NCBI RefSeq assembly: GCF_020181655.1
Contig: NZ_CP084032.1
Location: forward strand, 124,001-188,000
Length of the DNA stretch: 64,000 nt
Source: Pectobacterium colocasium
GTDB lineage: Bacteria > Pseudomonadota > Gammaproteobacteria > Enterobacterales > Enterobacteriaceae
Direction: 5' to 3'
Shown here: positions 33,728-42,348 of the stretch, piece by piece
How positions within the stretch are numbered: position 1 is the stretch's first letter
Layout: each line of letters begins with the position of its first letter
The notes under the pieces: generated by a model
Database searches by the model: none
Told to the model about the DNA's origin: nothing
What the model saw: the letters and a program-made list of their open reading frames with translations, nothing else
Translations under genes and position numbers: made by a program

Positions 33728-36505
33728 TTAAGAAGAGGGAATGTCATCCAGCAAGGCCAGCAGGGCGATGGCCGTTAATCCCCACTGCGCGACGGCATTG
33801 GTCGCCAGATTGGTGGCCGCGGTGCTGCCGGAATGTTTATCAATGGTGGAATCGATCACGGGTTCATTGATCGCATAGAGCACGGTCGGAGGTGTTAAGC
33901 GCCGCTGTTCGAGAGTTGGATGAGCGATGCCGCCGCTGCCAGTGGTGAACTCTGTCCAGGCGCGTTGTGCCAGCGCACGATCGTTCAACCGTCGTGCGGC
34001 AAAGGCAGTCAGCCGGGCATGCCCTTGAGCCAGATTGAGCTTTTTCACCGTTTTACCCACGGCTGCGCTTAGCGCGACGGGGTCGTTATACAGTCGGCAG
34101 TAGTCGAGCCACGCACGGGTAAACGCGGGGTCGGGCAGCGCTTCGACCAGCTCACTACAGATTTCTGTTAGACCAAAAACCGCGCTCAGATGTGAAATCT
34201 CCACTTGATCCGGCGGTGCCAGCACGATGCGCCCGGTATCGGGATCGATAGCTGACCCGCCAGTGAAAAAGCCGTGTGGCTGCGCCGCGATGGTCTGCAT
34301 ACTGGTGAGCAGGCGCGCGCGTATCGCTGGATCGCCGTGCCGTTCCCAGGCGGTCAGCCAGGCAGCGGCTACCGCGCCCCAGTCCGTCCCGAAGCTCAGG
34401 CTGACGTGATGCGGATCGGCGGGCGATGTTTGTCCGATCTTGCGGCCGGGCAGGACGGTGCCGAGCGTACGTAGCGCCTCGACCTGTTCGTCCATCAGTT
34501 CACCGATGCGCTCATCGGCGGTGAGGTAGTACAGAAAACGACGGTTGGCGACGGTAGAAATACGCAACTGTTTGGCGCTGTCGCCCCAGTGGCGAACATT
34601 GTGCCGTGACCCTAGTGGACTGAAGCGTCCCAGATGGTGTACGTCCACTTCGCCCGTGTGGCGCGTCATGGCTTCCGCCATGCGAAATACCTCGGCGCGC
34701 CCGCTGTGCAGAAAGTAATACCAGAGCCACAGATCGGTGCTGAGCTCCGAGTTATCCCACGCGTAGCCACCTACATCGTAGCGCCAGACGTGACGGTCGC
34801 TGTCATACGTGTGCATGACATCGCCGAAATCCCAGAAGCCGTACCATTTCCGCTGTTCGACCTCCTGCTGATAGGCATTGAAATATGCCTCCAGCTGTTT
34901 CTCCAGCCGGACGCGGGCTGGCGTAGTGGCAGAGGAAGAAGAGGCGGGTGCCCACAGTGGGCCAAACGCCTGCGCGCGGCGCAAGTCCTGAGCGTCCGCC
35001 ACCAGCAGCGGTGGTTGTTGCATGCGCTGTGCCCGATTCACCAGATCGTCCGCATCGGGCGTCGCGGGCAGCACATCAATAAACAGTTCGCTGGTGCGAG
35101 CCACGCCAACTGCCGAACCGAAGCCCGGTTCGTAATCTTCATAGGTGATCGCCAGCCCTTCGCGCTGTTTGTCATGGGTATCCTGACCCAACCCGTCATG
35201 ATAAAAGCGCATATCCATCGGTTCCGCCCACGGTGACCACAGCCAGAGCGTGACGGTCGCCGTGTCGGTATGGGCATTCTCGATTTCCAGACAGGCCGGG
35301 TAGCTCTGCCAGAAATGGCGAATTCCGAACGCCACGCCGCCGGTTGGCGTGCCCAGATAGCCAACGCCCGCCGCTCGTTCTCCGGTGGCGGAAAGCAGCC
35401 AGCCCTGTCCGGCCGCGGTGCGTTTATGTATCTGGAAGCCGTCGGGATGGTGTTGGGTCAGGCGGTAGCTGCCAAACGCGGGAATATAATCCAGCCGTTT
35501 GCCGACCTCCGGTGAAAAGTCCGCGATTGGCGGCGTGGCTTGCCCGGCCAGCTGTGCCGCGATAACGGCCGCGCCAGGATCGCGGCGTAGCCCGCTCAGG
35601 CCGCGTACCGCCTCACGAAAGAGTCCACCTTGATCGGAAACGAAACGGACGTGACGATCGTGCAGTTCTCCCTGAAGCGGAACATCGAACGCCAGCCCAA
35701 GTCCTTTCAGGCTAACGAGGTCGTCGTCGTTGTCATAAATCAGGGTATGTATGACACGCAGTGAATCGGTGTTCGCATAGCTATAAAACCGGATAATAAA
35801 GGGGATAGCCGTCCGCTCCTGCTGCTGGGCGTGATGTGTACCGCGTAGTGCAATTACTGTCCGCTGTGGCCCGGTTTGCTCCACCGTTACCGTATCAATC
35901 ACGCCCTGATACGCGTCCTGCGTCAGTGCGCTATCCGTCTCCGCCCCTCTCTGCATGCGCAACACCAGCCTGCCGTTGGTTAACGCCAGCCGATTATCCC
36001 GCCAGATTTCTTCGATCAACTGCGAGCCAGAGCGTGGAATCACATAGCGAATGCGGCCCGTCTCCACCATCCAGCCGTGCTCATGCTCGCTGACCATGCC
36101 AGTCTTCGTTGGCTCTTCCGCTTTGGCTGTCGGTTTCAGCGTAAGTTTATCTTCGGGCGGCGTGGTGCCGCCCAGCGCGTGTGCCGACCATTTAATCGAA
36201 CCGTCCGGCCAGTGAGCCAGCGGCCAGCTTTGCAGGTCGTAAGCACGCTGTTGCGCATCGTGCAGTTGGAAGCCGCTGTCGTTACGCACCGCGCCCTGCG
36301 GCCAGGCAGCCCCCCAGGTCACGCCAGTGAACGCGCGGGGCTGTTGTCCGTCAAGCCAGCGCAGGCTGACCTGTGGTGCAGATTCGCCTGCGTAGGTAGA
36401 GGCTTGAGGCGCGTTGGCGTGCGCCGATGTCCAGAACGGTGCCGATAGCGCCAGCAGCGTGCTGTCGCGCAGGAAGCGTCGGCGTGAGTAAGCCATCTTG
36501 TCCAT
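33728..36505 (-). CDS. Tat-exported exo-rhamnogalacturonan-lyase-like protein (PL26/YetA-like)
   Basis: A 925-residue protein. A twin-arginine signal is at residues 4-30 (MAYSRRRFLRDS then LLALSAPFWTSAHA). The N-terminal domain has VSLRWLDGQQPRAFTGVTWG and QSWPLAHWPDGSIKWSAHAL, the signature of the PcRGLX/YetA-like RIFT barrel. A central beta-sandwich and a C-terminal helical toroid (WDNSELSTDLWLWYYFLHSG, HWGDSAKQL) follow. Characterised members of that family (PL26) are exo-acting rhamnogalacturonan lyases, so a role in degrading pectin side fragments in the periplasm is inferred. The ATG at 36503-36505 is four bases after the receptor stop with AAGGG upstream. Confidence 0.78.
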   Translation of the reverse strand: MDKMAYSRRRFLRDSTLLALSAPFWTSAHANAPQASTYAGESAPQVSLRWLDGQQPRAFTGVTWGAAWPQGAVRNDSGFQLHDAQQRAYDLQSWPLAHWPDGSIKWSAHALGGTTPPEDKLTLKPTAKAEEPTKTGMVSEHEHGWMVETGRIRYVIPRSGSQLIEEIWRDNRLALTNGRLVLRMQRGAETDSALTQDAYQGVIDTVTVEQTGPQRTVIALRGTHHAQQQERTAIPFIIRFYSYANTDSLRVIHTLIYDNDDDLVSLKGLGLAFDVPLQGELHDRHVRFVSDQGGLFREAVRGLSGLRRDPGAAVIAAQLAGQATPPIADFSPEVGKRLDYIPAFGSYRLTQHHPDGFQIHKRTAAGQGWLLSATGERAAGVGYLGTPTGGVAFGIRHFWQSYPACLEIENAHTDTATVTLWLWSPWAEPMDMRFYHDGLGQDTHDKQREGLAITYEDYEPGFGSAVGVARTSELFIDVLPATPDADDLVNRAQRMQQPPLLVADAQDLRRAQAFGPLWAPASSSSATTPARVRLEKQLEAYFNAYQQEVEQRKWYGFWDFGDVMHTYDSDRHVWRYDVGGYAWDNSELSTDLWLWYYFLHSGRAEVFRMAEAMTRHTGEVDVHHLGRFSPLGSRHNVRHWGDSAKQLRISTVANRRFLYYLTADERIGELMDEQVEALRTLGTVLPGRKIGQTSPADPHHVSLSFGTDWGAVAAAWLTAWERHGDPAIRARLLTSMQTIAAQPHGFFTGGSAIDPDTGRIVLAPPDQVEISHLSAVFGLTEICSELVEALPDPAFTRAWLDYCRLYNDPVALSAAVGKTVKKLNLAQGHARLTAFAARRLNDRALAQRAWTEFTTGSGGIAHPTLEQRRLTPPTVLYAINEPVIDSTIDKHSGSTAATNLATNAVAQWGLTAIALLALLDDIPSS

Positions 36506-36509
36506 GACG

Positions 36510-38801
36510 TTAGCCCTTGAAGTCGTAGCCGACCGAGATCCCGACCATGCGCGGTTCGCCAATCACGCCCGTTGTGGCGCTGGAGCCTCTGACGGAGCGG
36601 TAGTAGTCTTTATCCAGCGCATTTTTCACCCACAGCGAGACGTTCCAGCGGTTGTCGCCTTGCTTGCCGCTCAGTCCGCTAGACAGGTTCAGAACGCCAT
36701 ACGCTGGAATGCGGTTGTATTCGGAATCGTCGAGCGTGCCGTAGGCCCAGCTCCGCCATGACCATTGACCGGAAACCGAGGCTTGCAGATTGTTTGGTGT
36801 ATCCCATTGATAACGCACGCGTGTGTTGTAGCTCAGCGTCGGGGACTTAAAGACGCGCTTTCCTGACATATCGCACGAGACAGCGGAGATTTCTGCCGGG
36901 CAGCGGGCGTTAGGGAAGTTCAGGTAGCGGGCATCCAGAACCGTACCGGCCAGACTGATACTCAACCCGTCAATGGGGCGCAGCGTCAGCTGGGTTTCGC
37001 CGCCGCGTGAGCGGAATTTCCCGGCGTTAATCAGGTAGCTGGTATCCGTTTCCTCGTCATAGGCGTTGTTCTGGAAATCTTCGACAACGCTCCAGAACAG
37101 TGCGGTATTCCATTCCACTTTGCGCTGTAACCAGTGGGTTTTGACCCCCAACTCCGCCGAACGGGTTTTTTCTGGATCGACGTACAGCGAATCGATTCCG
37201 AGCTGCCTTGCTGCCCCGGATGAAACGTTCAGACCACCGGATTTTTCCCCGTAGCCCAGTGTGACGTAAGGGGTGACGTTCGGTGCTGCGAACCAGTTCA
37301 GGCTGATAGAGCCCGAAGGCAGGCGATTGGTTTGCGAGAGCGGGCCAGAGTCAAAGGTTGCGCGGTTTTTGCGAACAAACGTCCCCTCTTTTTTCTCATA
37401 GGTCTGGCGCAGGCCGACAATCACATCCAGTTTCTCGGCGGCATGCCAGGTTCCACGACCATAGACGGAATAAACGGTGTCATCCAGCGTGCCAAAGCGC
37501 TGAACGTTAATCCCCTGATAGCCATTTCCTACCCACGTCCGCACGCGGTTGTCGTTGTAGTAGCGGCTGTTTGCTTCGGTATCGAGGTTCTCTCCCCAGT
37601 AATCGACGCCCAGCGAATAATCGAACGTATTGCCTTTGGGGGAATCCAGCCAAAAACTCTGTGACCAGACGCGATCGCGCACGTCAGCGCCGCTGTCGTG
37701 ATAGAGCGGAATGTTCCAGTTATCCGCCGTGCTGGGCAGTACGCGGAAATAGCGCAGTGACGACAGAGAATTAACGCTATAGCCGTTTTTCAGCTTCCAG
37801 TTGGCCTCTACCGAACCACCGCCTTGAGCTACACGAATAATATTCTCGTCATCCATCGCGACCTGACGGCCACCGACAACCTTGAGGCCAGTCTGTTCCG
37901 CCCGGGTACGAAACGCATCGGTTGCGCTCACCAGCACCGAAACCGGACGCTGCGTAGAATCACTGTAATCGCCGGTGATACGAAGGCTAAAGCTGTCATT
38001 AGGCTGATAAAGTAGCTGGCCGCGCACGCCGTTATTGGTGCTGCCCCCCAGTTTATGGCCGTTTTCGATATTGGTGACGTTGCCGCCCCGTTCGGTGCGC
38101 GACAGATTGATGCGTCCTGCCCAGTGGTCGCTGAGCGGTCCGGACGCCATCAGTTTGGATTGCAGATAGCCGCGTTGCCCGAAGGATTGCTCCAGGGAAT
38201 ATTCAGGCGTGAAGGTCGGCTTGCGGGTGCGAATATCAATCGCGCCGCCAGTGGTATTAAAGCCGTAGGCTGCCCCCTGCGCCCCTTTCAGCACGCGGGT
38301 ACTGTCGATATCCAGTAAATCGTTAGAGATGACGCCGGGGCGGGATAAGTAAACGCCATCGACAAACAGCCCGACGCTGCCCGGCATACCGATATTGGTG
38401 CCGCTCTCACCCCCGTCGCCGATTCCACGAATGGTCACCGTGGTGTCCATCACATCGACGGTATCGACATCCAGCCCTGTCACCAACTGCGACAGTTCTT
38501 CAAAACGATACACCCGTTCTTCTTCAAGCGTTTTGCCATCGATCACCGATGCCAGCGTCGTCGGCGGCTGAACGGGCGTACGCTGGGCGTTCACTTTCAC
38601 ACGTTTTAGTTGGACGGGGGCGGCGGTTGTGGCCTCCGTACGGGGAGTATTATCCGCGGCGATCTGCGAGTCGGCTGCGCGCGCTATCGCAGGAAGCGTT
38701 AAGACGCAGCTCATTAAAATGCCCGACGTTATGTTGCGCTGGTGTTTTTTTAAATACTGTTGGTGTTTTTTAAAATACTGCTGGTGTCTTTTTAAATACA
38801 T
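36510..38801 (-). CDS. TonB-dependent outer-membrane receptor
   Basis: A 763-residue receptor. The signal peptide has an unusual long basic n-region made of three 7-residue repeats (YLKRHQQ, YFKKHQQ, YLKKHQR), then a hydrophobic core ending AIARAA. The plug domain follows with VTIRGIGDGGESG, GLFVDGVYLSRPG and RVLKGAQGAAYGFNTTGGAI. A 22-strand barrel is predicted to the end (YGVLNLSSGL, VSLWVKNALDKDYYRS). There is no carboxy-terminal signalling extension. GGAAG precedes the ATG. It is the first gene of a unit with the PL26-like and DUF6250 genes. The substrate could be a siderophore-like, sulfated or oligosaccharide compound; context favours a plant-derived one. Confidence 0.9.
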   Translation of the reverse strand: MYLKRHQQYFKKHQQYLKKHQRNITSGILMSCVLTLPAIARAADSQIAADNTPRTEATTAAPVQLKRVKVNAQRTPVQPPTTLASVIDGKTLEEERVYRFEELSQLVTGLDVDTVDVMDTTVTIRGIGDGGESGTNIGMPGSVGLFVDGVYLSRPGVISNDLLDIDSTRVLKGAQGAAYGFNTTGGAIDIRTRKPTFTPEYSLEQSFGQRGYLQSKLMASGPLSDHWAGRINLSRTERGGNVTNIENGHKLGGSTNNGVRGQLLYQPNDSFSLRITGDYSDSTQRPVSVLVSATDAFRTRAEQTGLKVVGGRQVAMDDENIIRVAQGGGSVEANWKLKNGYSVNSLSSLRYFRVLPSTADNWNIPLYHDSGADVRDRVWSQSFWLDSPKGNTFDYSLGVDYWGENLDTEANSRYYNDNRVRTWVGNGYQGINVQRFGTLDDTVYSVYGRGTWHAAEKLDVIVGLRQTYEKKEGTFVRKNRATFDSGPLSQTNRLPSGSISLNWFAAPNVTPYVTLGYGEKSGGLNVSSGAARQLGIDSLYVDPEKTRSAELGVKTHWLQRKVEWNTALFWSVVEDFQNNAYDEETDTSYLINAGKFRSRGGETQLTLRPIDGLSISLAGTVLDARYLNFPNARCPAEISAVSCDMSGKRVFKSPTLSYNTRVRYQWDTPNNLQASVSGQWSWRSWAYGTLDDSEYNRIPAYGVLNLSSGLSGKQGDNRWNVSLWVKNALDKDYYRSVRGSSATTGVIGEPRMVGISVGYDFKG
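38736..38798 (-). repeat. Three tandem 21-bp repeats in the receptor signal peptide
   Basis: Three copies of a 21-base unit, each TATTT followed by an A-rich tract (A5 to A7) and CACCAGCAG-like end, directly after the start codon of the TonB-dependent receptor gene. Each encodes Y-L/F-K-R/K-H-Q-Q/R. Confidence 0.85.
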
Positions 38802-38885
38802 GGCGTCTTCCGAATTCAGTCAATAGGCTACCGATTGCCGTGAAATTCACGGCAATACAGGGGCTATAATTTTTTGGGAAATAAA

Positions 38886-39893
38886 TTACTGTGTGGCTTT
38901 CAGATAAGAATCATCCAGCCATTTATCGACATCAAAAGGTTGCCGAATAAGGCGTGATTCATAAGCCAATGTGACGGCGCGTTTTAATTTTTCCACGAAG
39001 GCTGGATCCAATTCGGGTGAAAGACGCTCGGTTAATGGCGGCAATGTATCCCATTCGACGCGTAATATATTTTCCGGATAGCCTGACTGGGTGGCTAAGA
39101 GTTGAATAAATTCATCTTTATTTTTCTCATCGCTTGCCCAGTTTGCCGCTTCTCGTTGAACTTTGACCAGGCGGCGCAGAATATCCTCGTTGCCTTTGGC
39201 AAATTTCTCATCCACCAGCAGGAAGCCGCTGAGTTGGCCGGCGCCATTCAGGTCACGGCTAGACAGTGGGATGTCCGCCAGCCCTTTATCTCGCAGCGAA
39301 AGCGTATTGCTGCCGCCCCAGGTCGCATCAATCTGTCCGGCTGCTAACGCCGCGCTGGCCGCCGCGAAGTCGAGATTAATCAGCTTCACGTCAGAGGGCT
39401 TTAGACCCTGCGAATCAAGCGCGCTGACGAACGAAAGCTCACCGGCTGTTCCACGAAAGATCCCGATGCGTTTACCTTTCAGATCGGCGATTTTCTCAAT
39501 ACCGGAGCCTTTCGCCACCGCCAGATAGTGATTGATGCCGCGTGATGCCACGGCGATCACGCGCGTATCCAGCCCGCGTGCACGGCCGATAATGCTGGCT
39601 AAATCTCCCAGATAGGCCACGTCAACCTGATGGTTGCCAAACGCTTCATTGATGACGGGGCCTGCGCCTTTAATAAACGTCCAGCGGACGCTGATGCCGT
39701 CTTTGCCAAATTCGCGTTCCAGCAACTTCTGGCTGTGAATGACGTCAAGCAGGCCGCCGCCGCTGGGTTTTGTACCTGCGCCAATGTCTGGCGCGGCAAT
39801 ACGAATTTCAGTGATCGCCGATGCGATGCCTGACCAGGCTATACCCATTGTCAATAAGCTGGTCACTAACCATTTTCGTCCTAATGTCGTCAT
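38886..39893 (-). CDS. ABC transporter substrate-binding protein (SsuA/TauA-like)
   Basis: A 335-residue periplasmic binding protein with signal peptide (LVTSLLTMGIAWSGIASA, cleaved near residue 26). The NMT1/SsuA-type fold is shown by TEIRIAAPDIGAGTK, VRWTFIKGAGPVINEAFGNH, QVDVAYLGDLASI and LKGKRIGIFRGTAGELSF. Such proteins bind sulfonates, sulfate esters, nitrate or pyrimidine precursors. I chose the ATG at 39891-39893 over one 17 codons upstream because the signal peptide then starts normally, with GGGTAA upstream. It is divergent from the tonB-exbBD-permease-ATPase genes and probably serves that permease. Confidence 0.88.
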   Translation of the reverse strand: MTTLGRKWLVTSLLTMGIAWSGIASAITEIRIAAPDIGAGTKPSGGGLLDVIHSQKLLEREFGKDGISVRWTFIKGAGPVINEAFGNHQVDVAYLGDLASIIGRARGLDTRVIAVASRGINHYLAVAKGSGIEKIADLKGKRIGIFRGTAGELSFVSALDSQGLKPSDVKLINLDFAAASAALAAGQIDATWGGSNTLSLRDKGLADIPLSSRDLNGAGQLSGFLLVDEKFAKGNEDILRRLVKVQREAANWASDEKNKDEFIQLLATQSGYPENILRVEWDTLPPLTERLSPELDPAFVEKLKRAVTLAYESRLIRQPFDVDKWLDDSYLKATQ

Positions 39894-40339
39894 TATGTTA
39901 CCCGTCAGTGATGAAATGTTTGAATGTGAGTGTGCGAATATCAATGTTGTTATTGCGCCGGTTTAGCGCGGCGTCATCTTGTGGCAGAAACACATTTAAA
40001 GGCTTGGCAATAAACTGACTAATACAAAAAAAGCATTATTATTTTTAATAAATCGCTAAATCAGTATTCATCGCTTATTTCATTGCTATGCAGCGAACGA
40101 AAAAAAACTATTCCAACTATGCATTAGCCTATCGGGACTTATTACCTTTAGTTTGTCGTTAGACGATGAATGCCATTATCTTTCCAATTAAATAAATATC
40201 GATATACAGATACATACGTTGACTTTATTTCGCATGCAGAAAGAATCGATTATTCCAACGCTATTTTAGGTTACCTCTCAATGTTGCCTGCGAGTTGAAG
40301 TATGAGGGGTATCAATAAACACGGTCAGGAGCACTAACC
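39894..40339. promoter_or_regulatory. Divergent control region of the uptake locus
   Basis: 446 AT-rich bases between the binding-protein gene and tonB. The octamer ATTCCAAC occurs twice in the same orientation, at 40110-40117 and 40252-40259, each followed within two bases by TAT. No gene was seen. The two copies are 142 bases apart and may be sites for a regulator acting on both sides. Confidence 0.5.
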
Positions 40340-41197
40340 ATGACGGAATTACTCTATGCGGGAGCGGTGTCAGGATCCCGGTCTTATTCACCGGAGCCGA
40401 CTCCGCACGCCAGCCGGGTGAGCGGCGTCGTGCAGTCGCGCGTACCGACGTTGAATACGACAGTTTCGTCCCGGCCGGAGCGCTGGTTGGCCGTCATCGC
40501 GACACTGCTATTGCACGCGGCGGTGCTGGCGTTGTTCAACGCAGCATCGACGCCGCCGGTTACCGTGCCTGCCCGACCACAGCCTGTCAGCGTTGAACTG
40601 GTTGCGGCGGTGGCGGAGCCAGAGCTGCCAACTGAACCTATTGAGCCTGAAGCGGTGACGCCGCCGCCGGAGATCGCGCCTCCCTCGGTGGCCACCCCCG
40701 TCGATGACAACGCGCTGTTGCCGCCAGCGCCTGAGAAAACAGAACCTGAGAAAAAGGTTCCAGAGAAAAGGCCAGAGCCGACACCAAAAAAGGTCGCGGT
40801 GAAAAAGAACCCGCCAGCACCGAAACCCCAGGCGGAAGGCAAATCAGCTGTCGCGCCAATAACGTCTGCTCCGGTAACGCCACAGGCCGCCGCGCAACCC
40901 GTTGATGCGCCGCTGACGCCGCCGCTGGCGAATGCGGACTACCTGCATAATCCCGCTCCGTCTTATCCCGACGTGGCGATTAGCCGTGGTTATGAAGGCA
41001 CCGTACTCCTGAATGTACAGGTACGTGCTGATGGCAAGGTGCAAACCATTCGGATTCATCAATCAAGCGGCTACCCCTCGTTGGACGAGGCGGCCAGAGA
41101 CACGGTGCTGCGCTGGTCTTTCGTTCCGGCGCGCCGCGGCAACCAGCCGGTGAGCGGCTGGGTGGTTGTTCCCGTCGATTTTTCGCTGAACTCATGA
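40340..41197 (+). CDS. TonB-family energy transducer
   Basis: A 285-residue protein. It has a cytoplasmic N-terminus of about 45 residues, a single membrane helix (LAVIATLLLHAAVLALF, about 49-65) and a Pro/Glu/Lys-rich periplasmic spacer (residues 70-195, with EPEKKVPEKRPEPTPKK). The C-terminal TonB domain has PAPSYPDVAISRGYEGTVLL, VRADGKVQTIRI and SSGYPSLDEAA. The N-terminus is longer than in the housekeeping TonB, and the helix keeps the SHLXXS-like polar position only as LLLH. It is the first gene of a set with exbB and exbD and is presumably dedicated to the receptor at 36510-38801. Confidence 0.92.
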   Translation: MTELLYAGAVSGSRSYSPEPTPHASRVSGVVQSRVPTLNTTVSSRPERWLAVIATLLLHAAVLALFNAASTPPVTVPARPQPVSVELVAAVAEPELPTEPIEPEAVTPPPEIAPPSVATPVDDNALLPPAPEKTEPEKKVPEKRPEPTPKKVAVKKNPPAPKPQAEGKSAVAPITSAPVTPQAAAQPVDAPLTPPLANADYLHNPAPSYPDVAISRGYEGTVLLNVQVRADGKVQTIRIHQSSGYPSLDEAARDTVLRWSFVPARRGNQPVSGWVVVPVDFSLNS

Positions 41198-41207
41198 GGT
41201 ATTGGTT

Positions 41208-41924
41208 ATGACGCTCGGACACATTGAACTCTTTTCTGCGGAAGGCGCAGTGATTCTGTTATTGCTGCTGTTTTCCCTCGTCACCTGGGGGCTGGGATTA
41301 CTGAAATTCGTCCAGTACGGGCGGGCACAGCGGCGCGATCGGCGTTTCCGCGAGGCCTTCTGGCAGCAGGATGATGTCAACCAGACGCCGGAAACCAGCG
41401 CCAGATTGCCCGGTTCGCTTGCCAATCTGGCGCTGGCGGCGGTCAAAGCGCCGGAGCGAATTAGCGGGCAGCTTGCGCTGAATAGTCATCTTCCCGATCG
41501 GGTTGAACGTGCGCTGCAACAGCAGATTCAGCGTGAGCGCCGTTCGCTGGAAAGCGGGCTAGCGATTCTGGCGAGTATCGGCAGTACGTCACCGTTTATC
41601 GGCCTGTTTGGCACCGTTTGGGGCATTATGGCGGCGTTACAGGACATTGGGCTATCGGGTTCAGCCAGTCTTGACACTGTCGCAGGGCCGATTGGTAATG
41701 CGCTGATTGCCACCGGAATCGGGATTGCCGTCGCGGTGCCTGCGGTGCTGATCTACAACTACTTTTTACGTCGCCTCAAGCTGGTCGTCGCGGACATGGA
41801 TGACTTCGCCCATGATGTCTACAGCGTGATGCAGGCGAACGATTTTCATGTCAGCACGTTTCATACCAGCGTGGAATCCTCGGCCACCGCTTTCTCCGTG
41901 AAGAACCTGAGAGAGGTGGTCTGA
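41208..41924 (+). CDS. exbB: ExbB-type proton channel subunit
   Basis: A 238-residue inner-membrane protein of the ExbB/TolQ/MotA family. A first membrane helix lies at about residues 13-32 (AVILLLLLFSLVTWGLGLLK). Two further helices surround the conserved LASIGSTSPFIGLFGTVWGIM and PIGNALIATGIGIAVAVPAV. With ExbD it forms the proton channel that energises TonB. GAGGT lies 7 bases before the ATG at 41208; the in-frame TTG two codons upstream is not used. Confidence 0.94.
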   Translation: MTLGHIELFSAEGAVILLLLLFSLVTWGLGLLKFVQYGRAQRRDRRFREAFWQQDDVNQTPETSARLPGSLANLALAAVKAPERISGQLALNSHLPDRVERALQQQIQRERRSLESGLAILASIGSTSPFIGLFGTVWGIMAALQDIGLSGSASLDTVAGPIGNALIATGIGIAVAVPAVLIYNYFLRRLKLVVADMDDFAHDVYSVMQANDFHVSTFHTSVESSATAFSVKNLREVV

Positions 41925-41925
41925 T

Positions 41926-42327
41926 ATGGCATTTACCTCGCGTAATGATGAAGACGTCATGAGTGAAATGAATATCACACCGCTCGTGGATGTCATGCTG
42001 GTGCTGCTGGTGGTGTTTATTGTGACTGCGCCGATGTTGACCAACGCCATTCCGATTCAGCTCCCAAAAACGTCGGCGGTGGCGCCCGCTGACCGCGCCG
42101 ATCCGGTGGTGATTAGTATTGATGGCGAGCAGCGCGTGTTCATCAATAAAGAGAATCTGGCGCGCGAGCAACTAGTGCCGCGCCTGCAACAGGCTAAAAC
42201 GAGTAATGCGGATCTGGTGGTGCAAGTACAGGCGGATAAAGACGCGAGTTACGGCGCGGTCGCTGCGCTACTGGCCGATGTCGAGCAGGCAGGGATTACC
42301 CGTCTTTCCCTGCTGACGCAAAAATAA
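41926..42327 (+). CDS. exbD: ExbD-type proton channel subunit
   Basis: A 133-residue protein with one membrane helix carrying the essential Asp in NITPLVDVMLVLLVVFIVTAP (about residues 18-38). A periplasmic domain follows (VVISIDGEQRVFINKENL, VVQVQADKDASYGAVAALLA). Length is normal for ExbD. Its start follows the exbB stop by one base, so the two are translated together. Confidence 0.94.
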   Translation: MAFTSRNDEDVMSEMNITPLVDVMLVLLVVFIVTAPMLTNAIPIQLPKTSAVAPADRADPVVISIDGEQRVFINKENLAREQLVPRLQQAKTSNADLVVQVQADKDASYGAVAALLADVEQAGITRLSLLTQK

Positions 42328-42348
42328 CGCCGCCGGATATCGACAATC

